Assembly: GCF_002284565.1 (NCBI RefSeq)
Contig: NZ_NPKI01000033.1
Coordinates: 156,098 to 220,097, forward strand
Direction of reading: 5' to 3'
DNA: 64,000 nt
Origin: Mesorhizobium mediterraneum
GTDB lineage: Bacteria > Pseudomonadota > Alphaproteobacteria > Rhizobiales > Rhizobiaceae
Position 1 is the first letter of the stretch; every line of letters starts with the position of its first letter. Both the position numbers and the translations under genes were made by a program. Below, piece after piece: positions 56,462 through 64,000 of this stretch. The notes beneath the pieces were generated by a model that saw only the letters and a program-made list of their open reading frames with translations, ran no database searches and was not told the DNA's origin.

Positions 56462-57999
56462 GCCGCGATCCCCGCTGCCGTCTTGACCAGCGTTTCCGCG
56501 TCGAGCCCCTTGTTGTCGTATACCGAAGCGATGCGCCCCTCGCGCATGACGACGACCCGGTCGGACATGCCGAGGATTTCGGGCAGTTCGGACGACACCA
56601 TGATCACCGACAGGCCTTGCGCGACGAGCTCGGCCATAAAGCCGTGCACGGCCGCCTTGGAACCGATGTCGATGCCTTTGGTCGGCTCGTCGAGGATGAT
56701 CACCTTCGGCGCGGTCGCCAGCCATTTGGCGATGACGATCTTCTGCTGGTTGCCGCCCGACAGCGTGCCGACGTCCTGGCTCAGCGAAGAGGCGCGCAGG
56801 TCGAGCCGCTCGGTGTAGGAGCGGGCCAGCGCGAACTCCTCCGCCAGCCGCAGCATGCCCGATTTGGATGTGCGCTTGAGTGAGGGCAGCGAGATATTCT
56901 GGAAGATCGGCAGGCCGATCACCACGCCTTGCTTGCCGCGTTCTTCCGGCACGTAGACGATGCCGGCGTCGATCGAATCCGCCGCCGATTTCGGCGCGAT
57001 CTGTTTGCCTTCCAAGGCGATCGTGCCGCTGCTGGTGCGGGTGATGCCTGATATTGCCTGCATCACTTCGCTGCGGCCAGCGCCGACAAGGCCGTAGAAG
57101 CCGAGGATTTCGCCTCTGTGCAGCTCGAAGCCGATGTCGTCGAACTCGGTCGGATGCGACAGGCCGGAGACAGTGAGCACCGGCGCGCCGATCTCGGCCT
57201 TGCGTTGCGGAAAGATATGATCGACGGCGCGACCGACCATCATGCGCACGATCTGGCTCTGGCCGGCGTCCTTGATCAGGCCTTCGCCAACCATCTCGCC
57301 GTCGCGAAACACCGTATAGCGGTCGGCGATGCGGTAGATCTCGTCGAACTTGTGGCTGATGAACAGGATCGCCTTGCCTTCGCTCTTCAGGAATTCGACC
57401 AGCAAGAAGAGCTCCTCGATCTCCTTCAGCGAAAGCGCTGCGGTCGGCTCGTCCATGATGACGATCTGCGCATCGATCGACATGGCGCGGGCGACCGCCA
57501 CTAGATGCTTGTTGGCGATGCCGAGATCCTTGAGGCGCGCGTCGGCGTCGATGTGGCCGGCACCCATGGTGTCCAGCACCTCGCGAGCATTCTTGCGCAT
57601 GGTGCGCCAGTCGATCGTGCCGAAGCGCGACCGCGGCGCATGGCCGAGAAAGATGTTCTCGGCCACCGTCAGGTCGTCGAACAGCACGGTTTCCTGATGG
57701 ATGGCGGTGATGCCGTGCCCGAAGGCGGCATGGGCGCTGGGCAGGGTGACGGCCTGGGCGTCGATACTGATGGTGCCTGCGTCGGGCTGGTAGATGCCGG
57801 TCATGATCTTGACCAGCGTCGACTTGCCGGCGCCGTTCTCGCCGATCAGCGCGGTGACTTGGCCGGGGTAGAGCGACAGGCTGACATCGTGCAGCGCGCG
57901 CACGCCGGGAAAACTCTTCGAAATGCCGGACAGGGTCAGGCGCGGAGCCGGAGCCAAAGGCTGCTCGGTCGTCGGGTTGAGTTGGGCTGTCGTGTCCAT
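56458..57999 (-). CDS. rhaT: rhamnose ABC transporter ATP-binding protein RhaT
   Basis: This 513-aa tandem ABC ATPase has, in its first domain, GENGAGKSTLVKI and IVIMDEPTAALSL. The second domain has LVGAGRSEVMQ (degenerate Walker A), LSGGNQQKIVIAKW and VIILDEPTKGIDIG. It energises the RhaPQ permeases. Confidence 0.94.
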   Translation of the reverse strand: MDTTAQLNPTTEQPLAPAPRLTLSGISKSFPGVRALHDVSLSLYPGQVTALIGENGAGKSTLVKIMTGIYQPDAGTISIDAQAVTLPSAHAAFGHGITAIHQETVLFDDLTVAENIFLGHAPRSRFGTIDWRTMRKNAREVLDTMGAGHIDADARLKDLGIANKHLVAVARAMSIDAQIVIMDEPTAALSLKEIEELFLLVEFLKSEGKAILFISHKFDEIYRIADRYTVFRDGEMVGEGLIKDAGQSQIVRMMVGRAVDHIFPQRKAEIGAPVLTVSGLSHPTEFDDIGFELHRGEILGFYGLVGAGRSEVMQAISGITRTSSGTIALEGKQIAPKSAADSIDAGIVYVPEERGKQGVVIGLPIFQNISLPSLKRTSKSGMLRLAEEFALARSYTERLDLRASSLSQDVGTLSGGNQQKIVIAKWLATAPKVIILDEPTKGIDIGSKAAVHGFMAELVAQGLSVIMVSSELPEILGMSDRVVVMREGRIASVYDNKGLDAETLVKTAAGIAA

Positions 58000-58037
58000 A
58001 GTCGTATCAAGCCCTGAAGCAAGGTTCGTTTGAAGGC

Positions 58038-58062
58038 GCGGCGGGACCTAAGGTCCCGCCGC
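58038..58062 (-). other. perfect 12-bp-arm hairpin between rhaS and rhaT
   Basis: GCGGCGGGACCT and AGGTCCCGCCGC are perfect inverted arms around one A. There is no T-tract. It sits directly behind the binding-protein gene and probably protects the rhaS message, giving excess binding protein over transporter. Confidence 0.75.
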
Positions 58063-58084
58063 ACCGGCTTGAAGGGCTCCAGGA

Positions 58085-59080
58085 TCAATAGATCTTGGAG
58101 AACTCTTCGATGTTCGACTTGTCGAACTTGAAGGGCGGAGCCATCGCGGCCGAGTTGGTATCGTCGAGCGTGACCTTGCCGACGCGGCCGATCGACAGCG
58201 TGGCACCCGGCTTGGCTTCCTCCTTCTTCACCGCCAAATCATGGGCGAGGTAGACGGCCGAGTAACCGAGGTCGATCGGGTTCCACAGCGCAACCGCTTG
58301 GCTGGCGCCATTGTCGATGAACTTCTTGAACTCCGACGGCAGCGCCAGGCCGGTGACGTTGACCTTGCCGATCAGGTTCGCGTCGGTCACCACCTGGGCG
58401 GCGGCGACAACGCCGACCGTGGTCGGTGCGATGATCGCCTTGAGGTTCGGATAGGACTTCAAAAGGCCCTTGGCCTCGTCCGTGCTCTTGGCCGAGTCGT
58501 CGTCGCCATAGACGGTGGCGACGACGTTGATCTTCGGGAATTTCTCCGGCAGCACCTTCTTGGCCGCGTCGATCCAGGCGTTCTGGTTGGTCGCGGTCGA
58601 CGAAGCCGACAGGATGGCGACATCGCCGCCTTCCGGCAGGTAGTCGGCGGCAAGCTTGATGATGGTCTCGCCGATCAGGTTGGTGTCCGACGGGTTGAGG
58701 TGGAGCTGGCGGCCTTCCGGAGCGACGCCAGAATCCCACGAGATGACGGTGATCCCGCGATCCATCGCCTTCTTCAGCGCCGGAACCAGCGCGTCGGCGT
58801 CATTGGCCGAAATGGCGATGGCGTTGACCTTCTGGGCGATCAGCGAATTGATCACTTCGATCTGCGCTTCGGCGGTCGCCTTGGTCGGGCCGGTGTAGAT
58901 GATGTCGACGCCGCCGAGTTCCTTGGCCGCCTCTTCGGCGCCCTTGTTGGCGGCATCGAAGAAGCCGTTGCCGAGCGACTTGACCACCAGCGCGATCTTG
59001 ACGTTCTCGGCATAGGCGGCATTCACGAACATGGCGGCCGAAAACGCCGCCGTAACCATCAATTTCCTAAGAAAGCTCAT
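58085..59080 (-). CDS. rhaS: rhamnose-binding periplasmic protein RhaS
   Basis: This 331-aa Peripla_BP_4 protein has a signal peptide (about 1-24, cleaving near AYA-EN) and segments NVKIALVVKSLGNGFFDAANKG and SANDADALVPALKKAMD. As first gene of the transporter set, it supplies rhamnose to RhaPQT. Confidence 0.92.
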   Translation of the reverse strand: MSFLRKLMVTAAFSAAMFVNAAYAENVKIALVVKSLGNGFFDAANKGAEEAAKELGGVDIIYTGPTKATAEAQIEVINSLIAQKVNAIAISANDADALVPALKKAMDRGITVISWDSGVAPEGRQLHLNPSDTNLIGETIIKLAADYLPEGGDVAILSASSTATNQNAWIDAAKKVLPEKFPKINVVATVYGDDDSAKSTDEAKGLLKSYPNLKAIIAPTTVGVVAAAQVVTDANLIGKVNVTGLALPSEFKKFIDNGASQAVALWNPIDLGYSAVYLAHDLAVKKEEAKPGATLSIGRVGKVTLDDTNSAAMAPPFKFDKSNIEEFSKIY

Positions 59081-59125
59081 CGAATATCCTCCCTTGAGCG
59101 TTGCATTCCATCGCCGCTGCGGGCC

Positions 59126-59935
59126 TCAGGCCTGCAGCGAAGATTCTTCCTTATTGCTTGCCGCTGTGCGGGCGACGATCAGCGTCACACCGGCGGCCTC
59201 CAACATCTTGGCCTCGCGATCCTCGATGCCGTCGTCGGTGATGACCGTGGCGATGCGCGACAGGCCGCACAGGATCAGGCTCGAGCGTTTGCGGAACTTC
59301 GACGAATCGACCAGCACCACCAGCTCGTCGGCCTGATCGATCAGTTTCTGCTCGGCCTGGATCAGCAGCGGATCGCCTTCCATCAGACCCAACGGCCCGA
59401 GCCCTTGCGCACCCATGAACATGCGGCGGGCATAGAAATTGCGCGTCACGTCATTGTCGAAGGGCGACAGGATGATGTTCTGCTCGCGGTAGATGGTGCC
59501 GCCCGACAGCATCACCGTGTTCTTGGAGTGCTTGAGCAGGTGCTCGGCGATCGGGAAGGAATTGGTGAAGATCGGCATGCGGCGGCCGGTCAGGAAATGC
59601 ACCATCTGGAAGGTGGTGGTGCCGCCATTGATGATGATCGGCTCGCCTTCCTTGCACAACTCCACGGCTTCCCGCGCGATCGCCCGCTTCTGCGAAGCGT
59701 TGATCGTCTCGTTGACGGAAAAAGGCCGTCCGGCAAGGCCGATGAACTGCGGTGGCGAGATTGCCTCGGCGCCGCCGCGCACGCGGCGCAGGCGCTTTTG
59801 CACATGCAGCGCCGCGATGTCGCGCCGGATCGTCGCCTCGGACGAGTCCGTCAGGTCGACCATTTCCTGCACCGTCACCACAGGCTTTTCCTGGACGGCG
59901 GACAAAATGATCCTGTGGCGCTCTTTCTCGTGCAT
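59126..59935 (-). CDS. rhaR: DeoR family regulator RhaR
   Basis: This 269-aa DeoR-type regulator has HTH in TVQEMVDLTDSSEATIRRDI and a sugar-phosphate-binding DeoRC domain (INGGTTTFQMVHF, GGTIYREQN). The ATG at 59935 follows GGGAGG. It leads the rhaRSTPQUK operon and faces rhaD across an AT-rich operator region. In R. leguminosarum RhaR regulates this locus. Confidence 0.9.
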   Translation of the reverse strand: MHEKERHRIILSAVQEKPVVTVQEMVDLTDSSEATIRRDIAALHVQKRLRRVRGGAEAISPPQFIGLAGRPFSVNETINASQKRAIAREAVELCKEGEPIIINGGTTTFQMVHFLTGRRMPIFTNSFPIAEHLLKHSKNTVMLSGGTIYREQNIILSPFDNDVTRNFYARRMFMGAQGLGPLGLMEGDPLLIQAEQKLIDQADELVVLVDSSKFRKRSSLILCGLSRIATVITDDGIEDREAKMLEAAGVTLIVARTAASNKEESSLQA

Positions 59936-59977
59936 GGTTCCTCCCTGCCTGAGCATCTAGGCACCCAAAACGCGCAG

Positions 59978-60050
59978 TGTCAATCATTTCCGATCATATA
60001 ATTCCATTGTGCAGTGCAATATGATCAATCTTGATCGTTTATGATTGACA
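59978..60050. promoter_or_regulatory. nested inverted repeats in the rhaR/rhaD spacer (candidate RhaR operator)
   Basis: TGTCAATCAT (59978-59987) and ATGATTGACA (60041-60050) are perfect 10-bp inverted repeats. Inside them GATCATAT (59992-59999) and ATATGATC (60019-60026) form a second perfect pair, and a TGATC motif recurs. The unusually AT-rich spacer carries both divergent promoters. Confidence 0.7.
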
Positions 60051-60147
60051 ATGCCGCCGCTTCCGAGGACATTCGACCAAAGCTGACCCGCTATGCGGTG
60101 GCTTGACCGCACCGTTTTGCGCGTCTCACGTCACGGGAGGATTACCT

Positions 60148-62250
60148 ATGCTCGACAAGCGCTCCGGCACGCGCCTCGCCAATCTTTGGGATGAGGCGAA
60201 AGCCCAAGCAATGAGCGAGCCGGAACGTCTCGTCTATCGCTCGAATGTTCTCGGCTCCGACAAGCGCGTCACCAACTATGGCGGCGGCAACACCTCCTCC
60301 AAGATCTGGCAAAAGGATCCGCTTACCGGCGAGGACGTGGAAGTGCTATGGGTCAAGGGCTCGGGAGGCGACAGCGCCTCGATCAAGCTCGACGGCTTCG
60401 CCACTCTCTATATGGACAAGCTGCGCGCGTTGAAGGGCCTCTATCGCGGCGTCGAGCATGAGGACGAGATGGTCGGCTATCTGCCCCATTGCACGTTTAA
60501 TCTTAACCCACGCGCGGCCTCGATCGACACGCCGCTGCACGCGTTCGTGCCGAAGCCCTATGTCGACCATATGCATCCCGACGCGATCATCGCCATCGCC
60601 GCCGCCAAGGATTCGCAAGCGCTGACCAAGGAGATCTTCGGCGACACGATCGGCTGGTTGCCATGGAAGCGTCCGGGCTTCGAGCTTGGCCTCTGGCTGG
60701 AAAAATTCTGCATCGAGAACCCCGAGGCCAAGGGTGTCGTGCTGGCGAGCCATGGCCTGTTCAGCTGGGGCGAGACGCCTCGGGAATGCTACGAGACGAC
60801 GATCTCGGTGATCAACCAGGCGATCGACTGGTTCGAGCGCAAGTCTGAAGGCAAGCCGATCTTCGGTGGCGAAGTGGTCAAATCGCTCGACGCGCCGGCG
60901 CGTCGCGCCGTGGCGGCAAAGCTGATGCCGCGGATCCGCGGCCTGATCTCGGAGAAGAGCCACAAGCTTGGCCATTTTGACGATTCGCCTGCCGTGCTCG
61001 AATTCGTCAATTCGAAGGATTTGCGCCCACTGGCGGCCCTCGGCACATCCTGCCCCGACCATTTCCTGCGCACCAAGATCCGGCCGCTGGTCATCGAGTT
61101 CGATCCCAAGACCCCCGATGTCGATGCCGTCATCGCCCGTCTCCACGACGACGTGGCGGAGTATCGGGTTGGCTATCAGGCTTACTATGACAGGTGCAAG
61201 CATGCGGATTCGCCACCCGTGCGCGATCCGAATGCGGTGGTCTATCTGATGCCCGGCGTCGGCATGTTCACCTTCGCCGGCGACAAGGCGACGGCGCGCA
61301 TATCGGGCGAGTTCTACGTCAACGCCATCAATGTCATGCGCGGCGCCTCGACGGTGTCGGCCTATGTCGGCCTGCCCGACCAGGAGGCTTTCGACATCGA
61401 ATATTGGCTGCTCGAAGAGGCAAAGCTGCAGCGTCTGCCGAAGCCGAAAGCCTTGGCCGGCCAGATCGCGCTGGTCACCGGTGGCGCCGGCGGCATCGGC
61501 CGGGCGACGGCCAACCGGCTGCTGCGCGAAGGCGCCTGCGTCGTGCTGGCCGATATCGACGAAGCCGCCCTTGCCAGCGCCAATGGTGAGTTGGCCCAAG
61601 CTTATGGCAAGGATTTCGTGCGGCCGCTGGTCATCAATGTCACCGCTGAAGACCAGGTGATCTCCGGCTTCGCTGAGACCGCGGTCGAGTTCGGCGGCAT
61701 CGATATTCTGGTGTCGAATGCCGGCCTGGCAACCTCTGCGCCGATCGAGGAGACGACGCTGGCGCTGTGGAACAAGAACATGGACATCTTGTCGACCGGC
61801 TATTTCCTCGTTTCGCGGGAAGCATTCCGGTTGTTCCGCGCGCAGAAGATCGGCGGCAACGTCGTCTTCGTCGCCTCCAAGAACGGCCTTGCAGCCTCGC
61901 CCAATGCCGCTGCCTATTGCACGGCCAAGGCCGCCGAGATCCATCTGGCGCGTTGCCTGGCGCTGGAGGGCGCGGAAGCGCAGATCAGGGTCAATGTCGT
62001 CAACCCGGACGCGGTGCTGCGCGGCTCGAAGATCTGGACCGGCGAGTGGAAGGAACAGCGCGCCGCCGCCTACAAGATGTCGACCGACGATCTCGAGGAG
62101 CATTATCGCTCGCGCTCGATGCTGAAGCGTTCGGTGTTCCCCGAAGACATCGCCGAGGCGATCTATTTCTTCGCCTCCGACATGTCGGCCAAGTCGACCG
62201 GCAACATCGTCAATGTCGACGCGGGCAACGCGCAGAGCTTTACGCGCTAA
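60148..62250 (+). CDS. rhaD: bifunctional rhamnulose-1-phosphate aldolase / lactaldehyde dehydrogenase (RhaD)
   Basis: This 700-aa fusion has an N-terminal class II aldolase domain (about 1-440), with GGGNTSSK and metal His in PYVDHMHPD, and a C-terminal SDR (about 450-700) with TGGAGGIGRATA and the YxxxK-type AAYCTAK. It cleaves rhamnulose phosphate to DHAP and lactaldehyde and converts the aldehyde. The ATG follows GGGAGG. It is transcribed away from rhaR, with rhaI downstream. Confidence 0.93.
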   Translation: MLDKRSGTRLANLWDEAKAQAMSEPERLVYRSNVLGSDKRVTNYGGGNTSSKIWQKDPLTGEDVEVLWVKGSGGDSASIKLDGFATLYMDKLRALKGLYRGVEHEDEMVGYLPHCTFNLNPRAASIDTPLHAFVPKPYVDHMHPDAIIAIAAAKDSQALTKEIFGDTIGWLPWKRPGFELGLWLEKFCIENPEAKGVVLASHGLFSWGETPRECYETTISVINQAIDWFERKSEGKPIFGGEVVKSLDAPARRAVAAKLMPRIRGLISEKSHKLGHFDDSPAVLEFVNSKDLRPLAALGTSCPDHFLRTKIRPLVIEFDPKTPDVDAVIARLHDDVAEYRVGYQAYYDRCKHADSPPVRDPNAVVYLMPGVGMFTFAGDKATARISGEFYVNAINVMRGASTVSAYVGLPDQEAFDIEYWLLEEAKLQRLPKPKALAGQIALVTGGAGGIGRATANRLLREGACVVLADIDEAALASANGELAQAYGKDFVRPLVINVTAEDQVISGFAETAVEFGGIDILVSNAGLATSAPIEETTLALWNKNMDILSTGYFLVSREAFRLFRAQKIGGNVVFVASKNGLAASPNAAAYCTAKAAEIHLARCLALEGAEAQIRVNVVNPDAVLRGSKIWTGEWKEQRAAAYKMSTDDLEEHYRSRSMLKRSVFPEDIAEAIYFFASDMSAKSTGNIVNVDAGNAQSFTR

Positions 62251-62262
62251 TAGTTTGAAGGC

Positions 62263-62388
62263 GGCGCTGCCCCTCACCCTTACCCTCTCCCCGTGAAGAA
62301 CGGGGAGGGGTCGCCAGCGGCGGAGCTTCACCTTCTCCCCGTCTCCATACGGGGAGAAGGTGCCGGCAGGCGGATGAGGGGCAGCGCC
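62263..62388. repeat. intergenic palindromic repeat, copy B, between rhaD and rhaI
   Basis: This has the same element ends as copy A (GGCGCTGCCCCTCACCCT at the start, GCGGATGAGGGGCAGCGCC at the end), with the inner CTCCCC/GGGGAG hairpins. It sits in the 165-bp rhaD-rhaI gap. It could end or process the transcript between the two genes. Confidence 0.85.
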
Positions 62389-62415
62389 AACCGAACGCAT
62401 TTGGGAGGAAACGCA

Positions 62416-63708
62416 GTGTCCGAAACCATCATCTCCGCCGATATCGTCGACAAGGACAATGCCGCGCGCGAAGCCGACCTCAAGCGCGATTATGGCTCGC
62501 TCGGCGAGCGCCTCGACCGCCGCGGCATCGCCATCGACTCTATCAGAGACAAGGTCGAAAAATTCGCCGTGGCGATCCCGTCCTGGGGCGTCGGCACCGG
62601 CGGCACTCGCTTTGCCCGCTTTCCCGGCGCCGGCGAGCCGCGCGACATTTTCGACAAGATCGAGGATTGCGCCGTCATCCGGCAGTTGACGCAGGCGACG
62701 CCGACCGTCTCGCTGCACATTCCGTGGGATAAGGCCGATCCGAACCGGCTGAAACAGGCGGCCTCCCGCTTCGGCCTCGGCTTCGACGCGATGAATTCGA
62801 ACACGTTTTCCGACGCCCGAGACCAGGAGCTTTCCTACAAATTCGGCTCGCTGTCGAATGCCGATGCCGCAACGCGCCGGCAGGCGGTCGAGCACAATCT
62901 CGAATGCATCGAGATCGGCAAGACGCTGGGCTCCAAGGCACTGACGGTATGGATCGGCGACGGCTCGAATTTCCCCGGCCAGGTCAATTTCGCCAAGGCG
63001 TTCGAACGCTATCTCGACGCTATGAAGGAGATCTACGCTGGACTGCCGGACGACTGGAAGCTGTTCACCGAGCACAAGATGTACGAGCCGGCTTTCTATT
63101 CCACCGTCGTGCAGGATTGGGGCACCAACTACATCATCGCCAAAGAGCTCGGCGACAAGGCCTTCTGCCTGGTCGACCTCGGCCACCATGCGCCCAACGT
63201 CAACATTGAGATGATCGTGTCGCGGCTGATCCAGTTCAAGAAACTCGGCGGCTTCCATTTCAACGATTCGAAATATGGCGACGACGATCTCGACGCCGGC
63301 TCGATCGATCCTTATCGGCTGTTCCTCGTCTTCAACGAGCTGGTCGATGCGGAGCTTTCCGGTGCCGAAGGTTTTGATCCGGCCCACATGCTCGACCAGA
63401 GCCACAATGTCACCGATCCGATCGAAAGCCTGATGCTGTCGGCGGTCGAGGTGCAGCGCGCCTATGCGCAAGCGCTGCTGGTCGATCGCAAGGCACTGGA
63501 AGGCTATCAGGACGCTAACGACGCGCTGATGGCGACGCAGACGCTGAAAGCCGCCTATCGCACCGATGTCGAGCCGATCCTCGCCATGGCGCGGCTGAAC
63601 ACGGGCGGCGCCATCGATCCGGTTGCCGCCTACCGGGCGGCCGGCTACCGGGCCAAGGTCGCGGCGGAACGGCCGGCGGTTGCGGGTGGCAGCGGTGGGA
63701 TTGTTTGA
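62416..63708 (+). CDS. rhaI: L-rhamnose isomerase (xylose-isomerase-like fold)
   Basis: This 430-aa TIM-barrel isomerase of the Pseudomonas stutzeri/R. leguminosarum RhaI type has AIPSWGVGTGGTRFARFPG, the metal-site region TEHKMYEPAFYSTVVQDWG and LVDLGHHAPNVNIE. It converts rhamnose to rhamnulose. The GTG at 62416 follows GGGAGG; an in-frame ATG at 62293 lies inside the repeat and is rejected. Confidence 0.92.
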   Translation: MSETIISADIVDKDNAAREADLKRDYGSLGERLDRRGIAIDSIRDKVEKFAVAIPSWGVGTGGTRFARFPGAGEPRDIFDKIEDCAVIRQLTQATPTVSLHIPWDKADPNRLKQAASRFGLGFDAMNSNTFSDARDQELSYKFGSLSNADAATRRQAVEHNLECIEIGKTLGSKALTVWIGDGSNFPGQVNFAKAFERYLDAMKEIYAGLPDDWKLFTEHKMYEPAFYSTVVQDWGTNYIIAKELGDKAFCLVDLGHHAPNVNIEMIVSRLIQFKKLGGFHFNDSKYGDDDLDAGSIDPYRLFLVFNELVDAELSGAEGFDPAHMLDQSHNVTDPIESLMLSAVEVQRAYAQALLVDRKALEGYQDANDALMATQTLKAAYRTDVEPILAMARLNTGGAIDPVAAYRAAGYRAKVAAERPAVAGGSGGIV

Positions 63709-63734
63709 TATTCGGGGTCGGTCTGAAAACGAAA

Positions 63735-63751
63735 ACCCGCCTAATGCGGGT
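63735..63751 (-). terminator. small hairpin downstream of rhaI
   Basis: ACCCGC pairs with GCGGGT over a 5-nt loop; read on the minus strand it is followed by TTTTCGTTTTC. It resembles a terminator for a minus-strand transcript entering from beyond the window, and might also end rhaI. Confidence 0.5.
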
Positions 63752-63878
63752 CGCGGCGCAAATCAGCACCGTAATTGAATTTGTAGCATAACTGTCGGCA
63801 CAAAGCAAGAACAAAACGGCTGAAGCGTGAAGCATGGGGCTTGCCATCAACGCTGCGACACTGAGATGTTACGGCGTG

Positions 63879-63925
63879 GACCCTAGGGCGGAGCAGGAGC
63901 GAAGCGACGTCGCGGAGACCCTAGG
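63879..63925. repeat. GACCCTAGG direct repeats near the window end
   Basis: GACCCTAGG occurs at 63879-63887 and 63917-63925, each with a palindromic CCTAGG. Between lies a G/A-rich palindromic core with CGACGTCG. The remaining 292 bp after rhaI show no gene I can support; the last part looks like conserved repeat or mobile-element edge sequence, unproven. Confidence 0.4.
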
Positions 63926-64000
63926 TGTTTAGTCCCGGCATTTGATGGGTGGGATCGAGTCGGAACCGTTCGGGCTCTTTTGCCCAGATTTTGCAGATGA

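Noticed and set aside
60346..63471. 1041-aa open frame on the minus strand
   Set aside because: It lies opposite rhaD and rhaI and is a low-complexity shadow of high-GC coding; no family motif is visible.

Overview
The window reads as a chromosomal segment of a Mesorhizobium-like alphaproteobacterium (order Hyphomicrobiales). The basis is high GC content, rhizobial gene orders and regulatory signals. These include gbpR/chvE-gguABC; a rhamnose locus in the Rhizobium leguminosarum order rhaR-S-T-P-Q-U-K opposite rhaD-rhaI; metZ behind a SAM-II riboswitch; ALAS-type hemA with a perfect FixK/FnrN anaerobox upstream; GcrA with nearby GANTC sites; and several families of intergenic palindromic repeats. 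I found no transposase, integrase, phage module or CRISPR array, and no genes in the window that would make it look like an ICE.

Layout. 1-5.6 kb is a fatty acid beta-oxidation operon (two acyl-CoA dehydrogenases, thiolase, FadB-type multifunctional enzyme). 5.7-9.5 kb holds an S24/LexA-like regulator, a membrane-anchored SNase-like protein, class I lysyl-tRNA synthetase and a TerB-like protein. 9.5-12.9 kb holds a solute-binding protein and a quorum-sensing cluster of luxR, luxI and a crotonase-family gene in tight succession. 12.9-17.8 kb has ppk2, phoR, phoU (no pst genes between them), a CorA transporter and gcrA. 17.8-22 kb has argD-argF behind a leader ORF and terminator hairpin, then hslO and apaG. 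22-26.9 kb has a GT21-like glycosyltransferase, metZ with its riboswitch, a two-domain dCTP deaminase and an amino-acid-binding protein.

27-33.5 kb is the gguC-gguB-gguA-chvE sugar uptake operon with divergent gbpR. 33.5-41 kb contains tRNA-Gly(CCC), a surface-polysaccharide acyltransferase, an HDAC-like deacetylase, a MATE pump, pyrD and several small conserved genes. 41-45 kb is a CrbS/CrbR-like two-component pair whose kinase carries a solute-symporter domain. 45-49.7 kb has mscL, an aminotransferase, hemA and galE. 49.7-52.8 kb pairs D-amino-acid dehydrogenase with an unusual fusion: an ornithine-racemase-like PLP domain joined to an arginase-like domain that appears to have lost its metal ligands. 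52.8-63.7 kb is a complete L-rhamnose uptake and catabolism locus.

The two strongest discovery candidates are (1) the luxR-luxI-crotonase cluster, where the crotonase lacks both hydratase glutamates but keeps an isomerase-like Asp, suggesting a modified unsaturated acyl-homoserine lactone, and (2) the racemase/pseudo-arginase fusion next to dadA. Secondary points are tandem repeats that begin exactly at stop codons, hairpins behind both sugar-binding-protein genes, and the argD leader. All function calls come from reading motifs; no database search was run.
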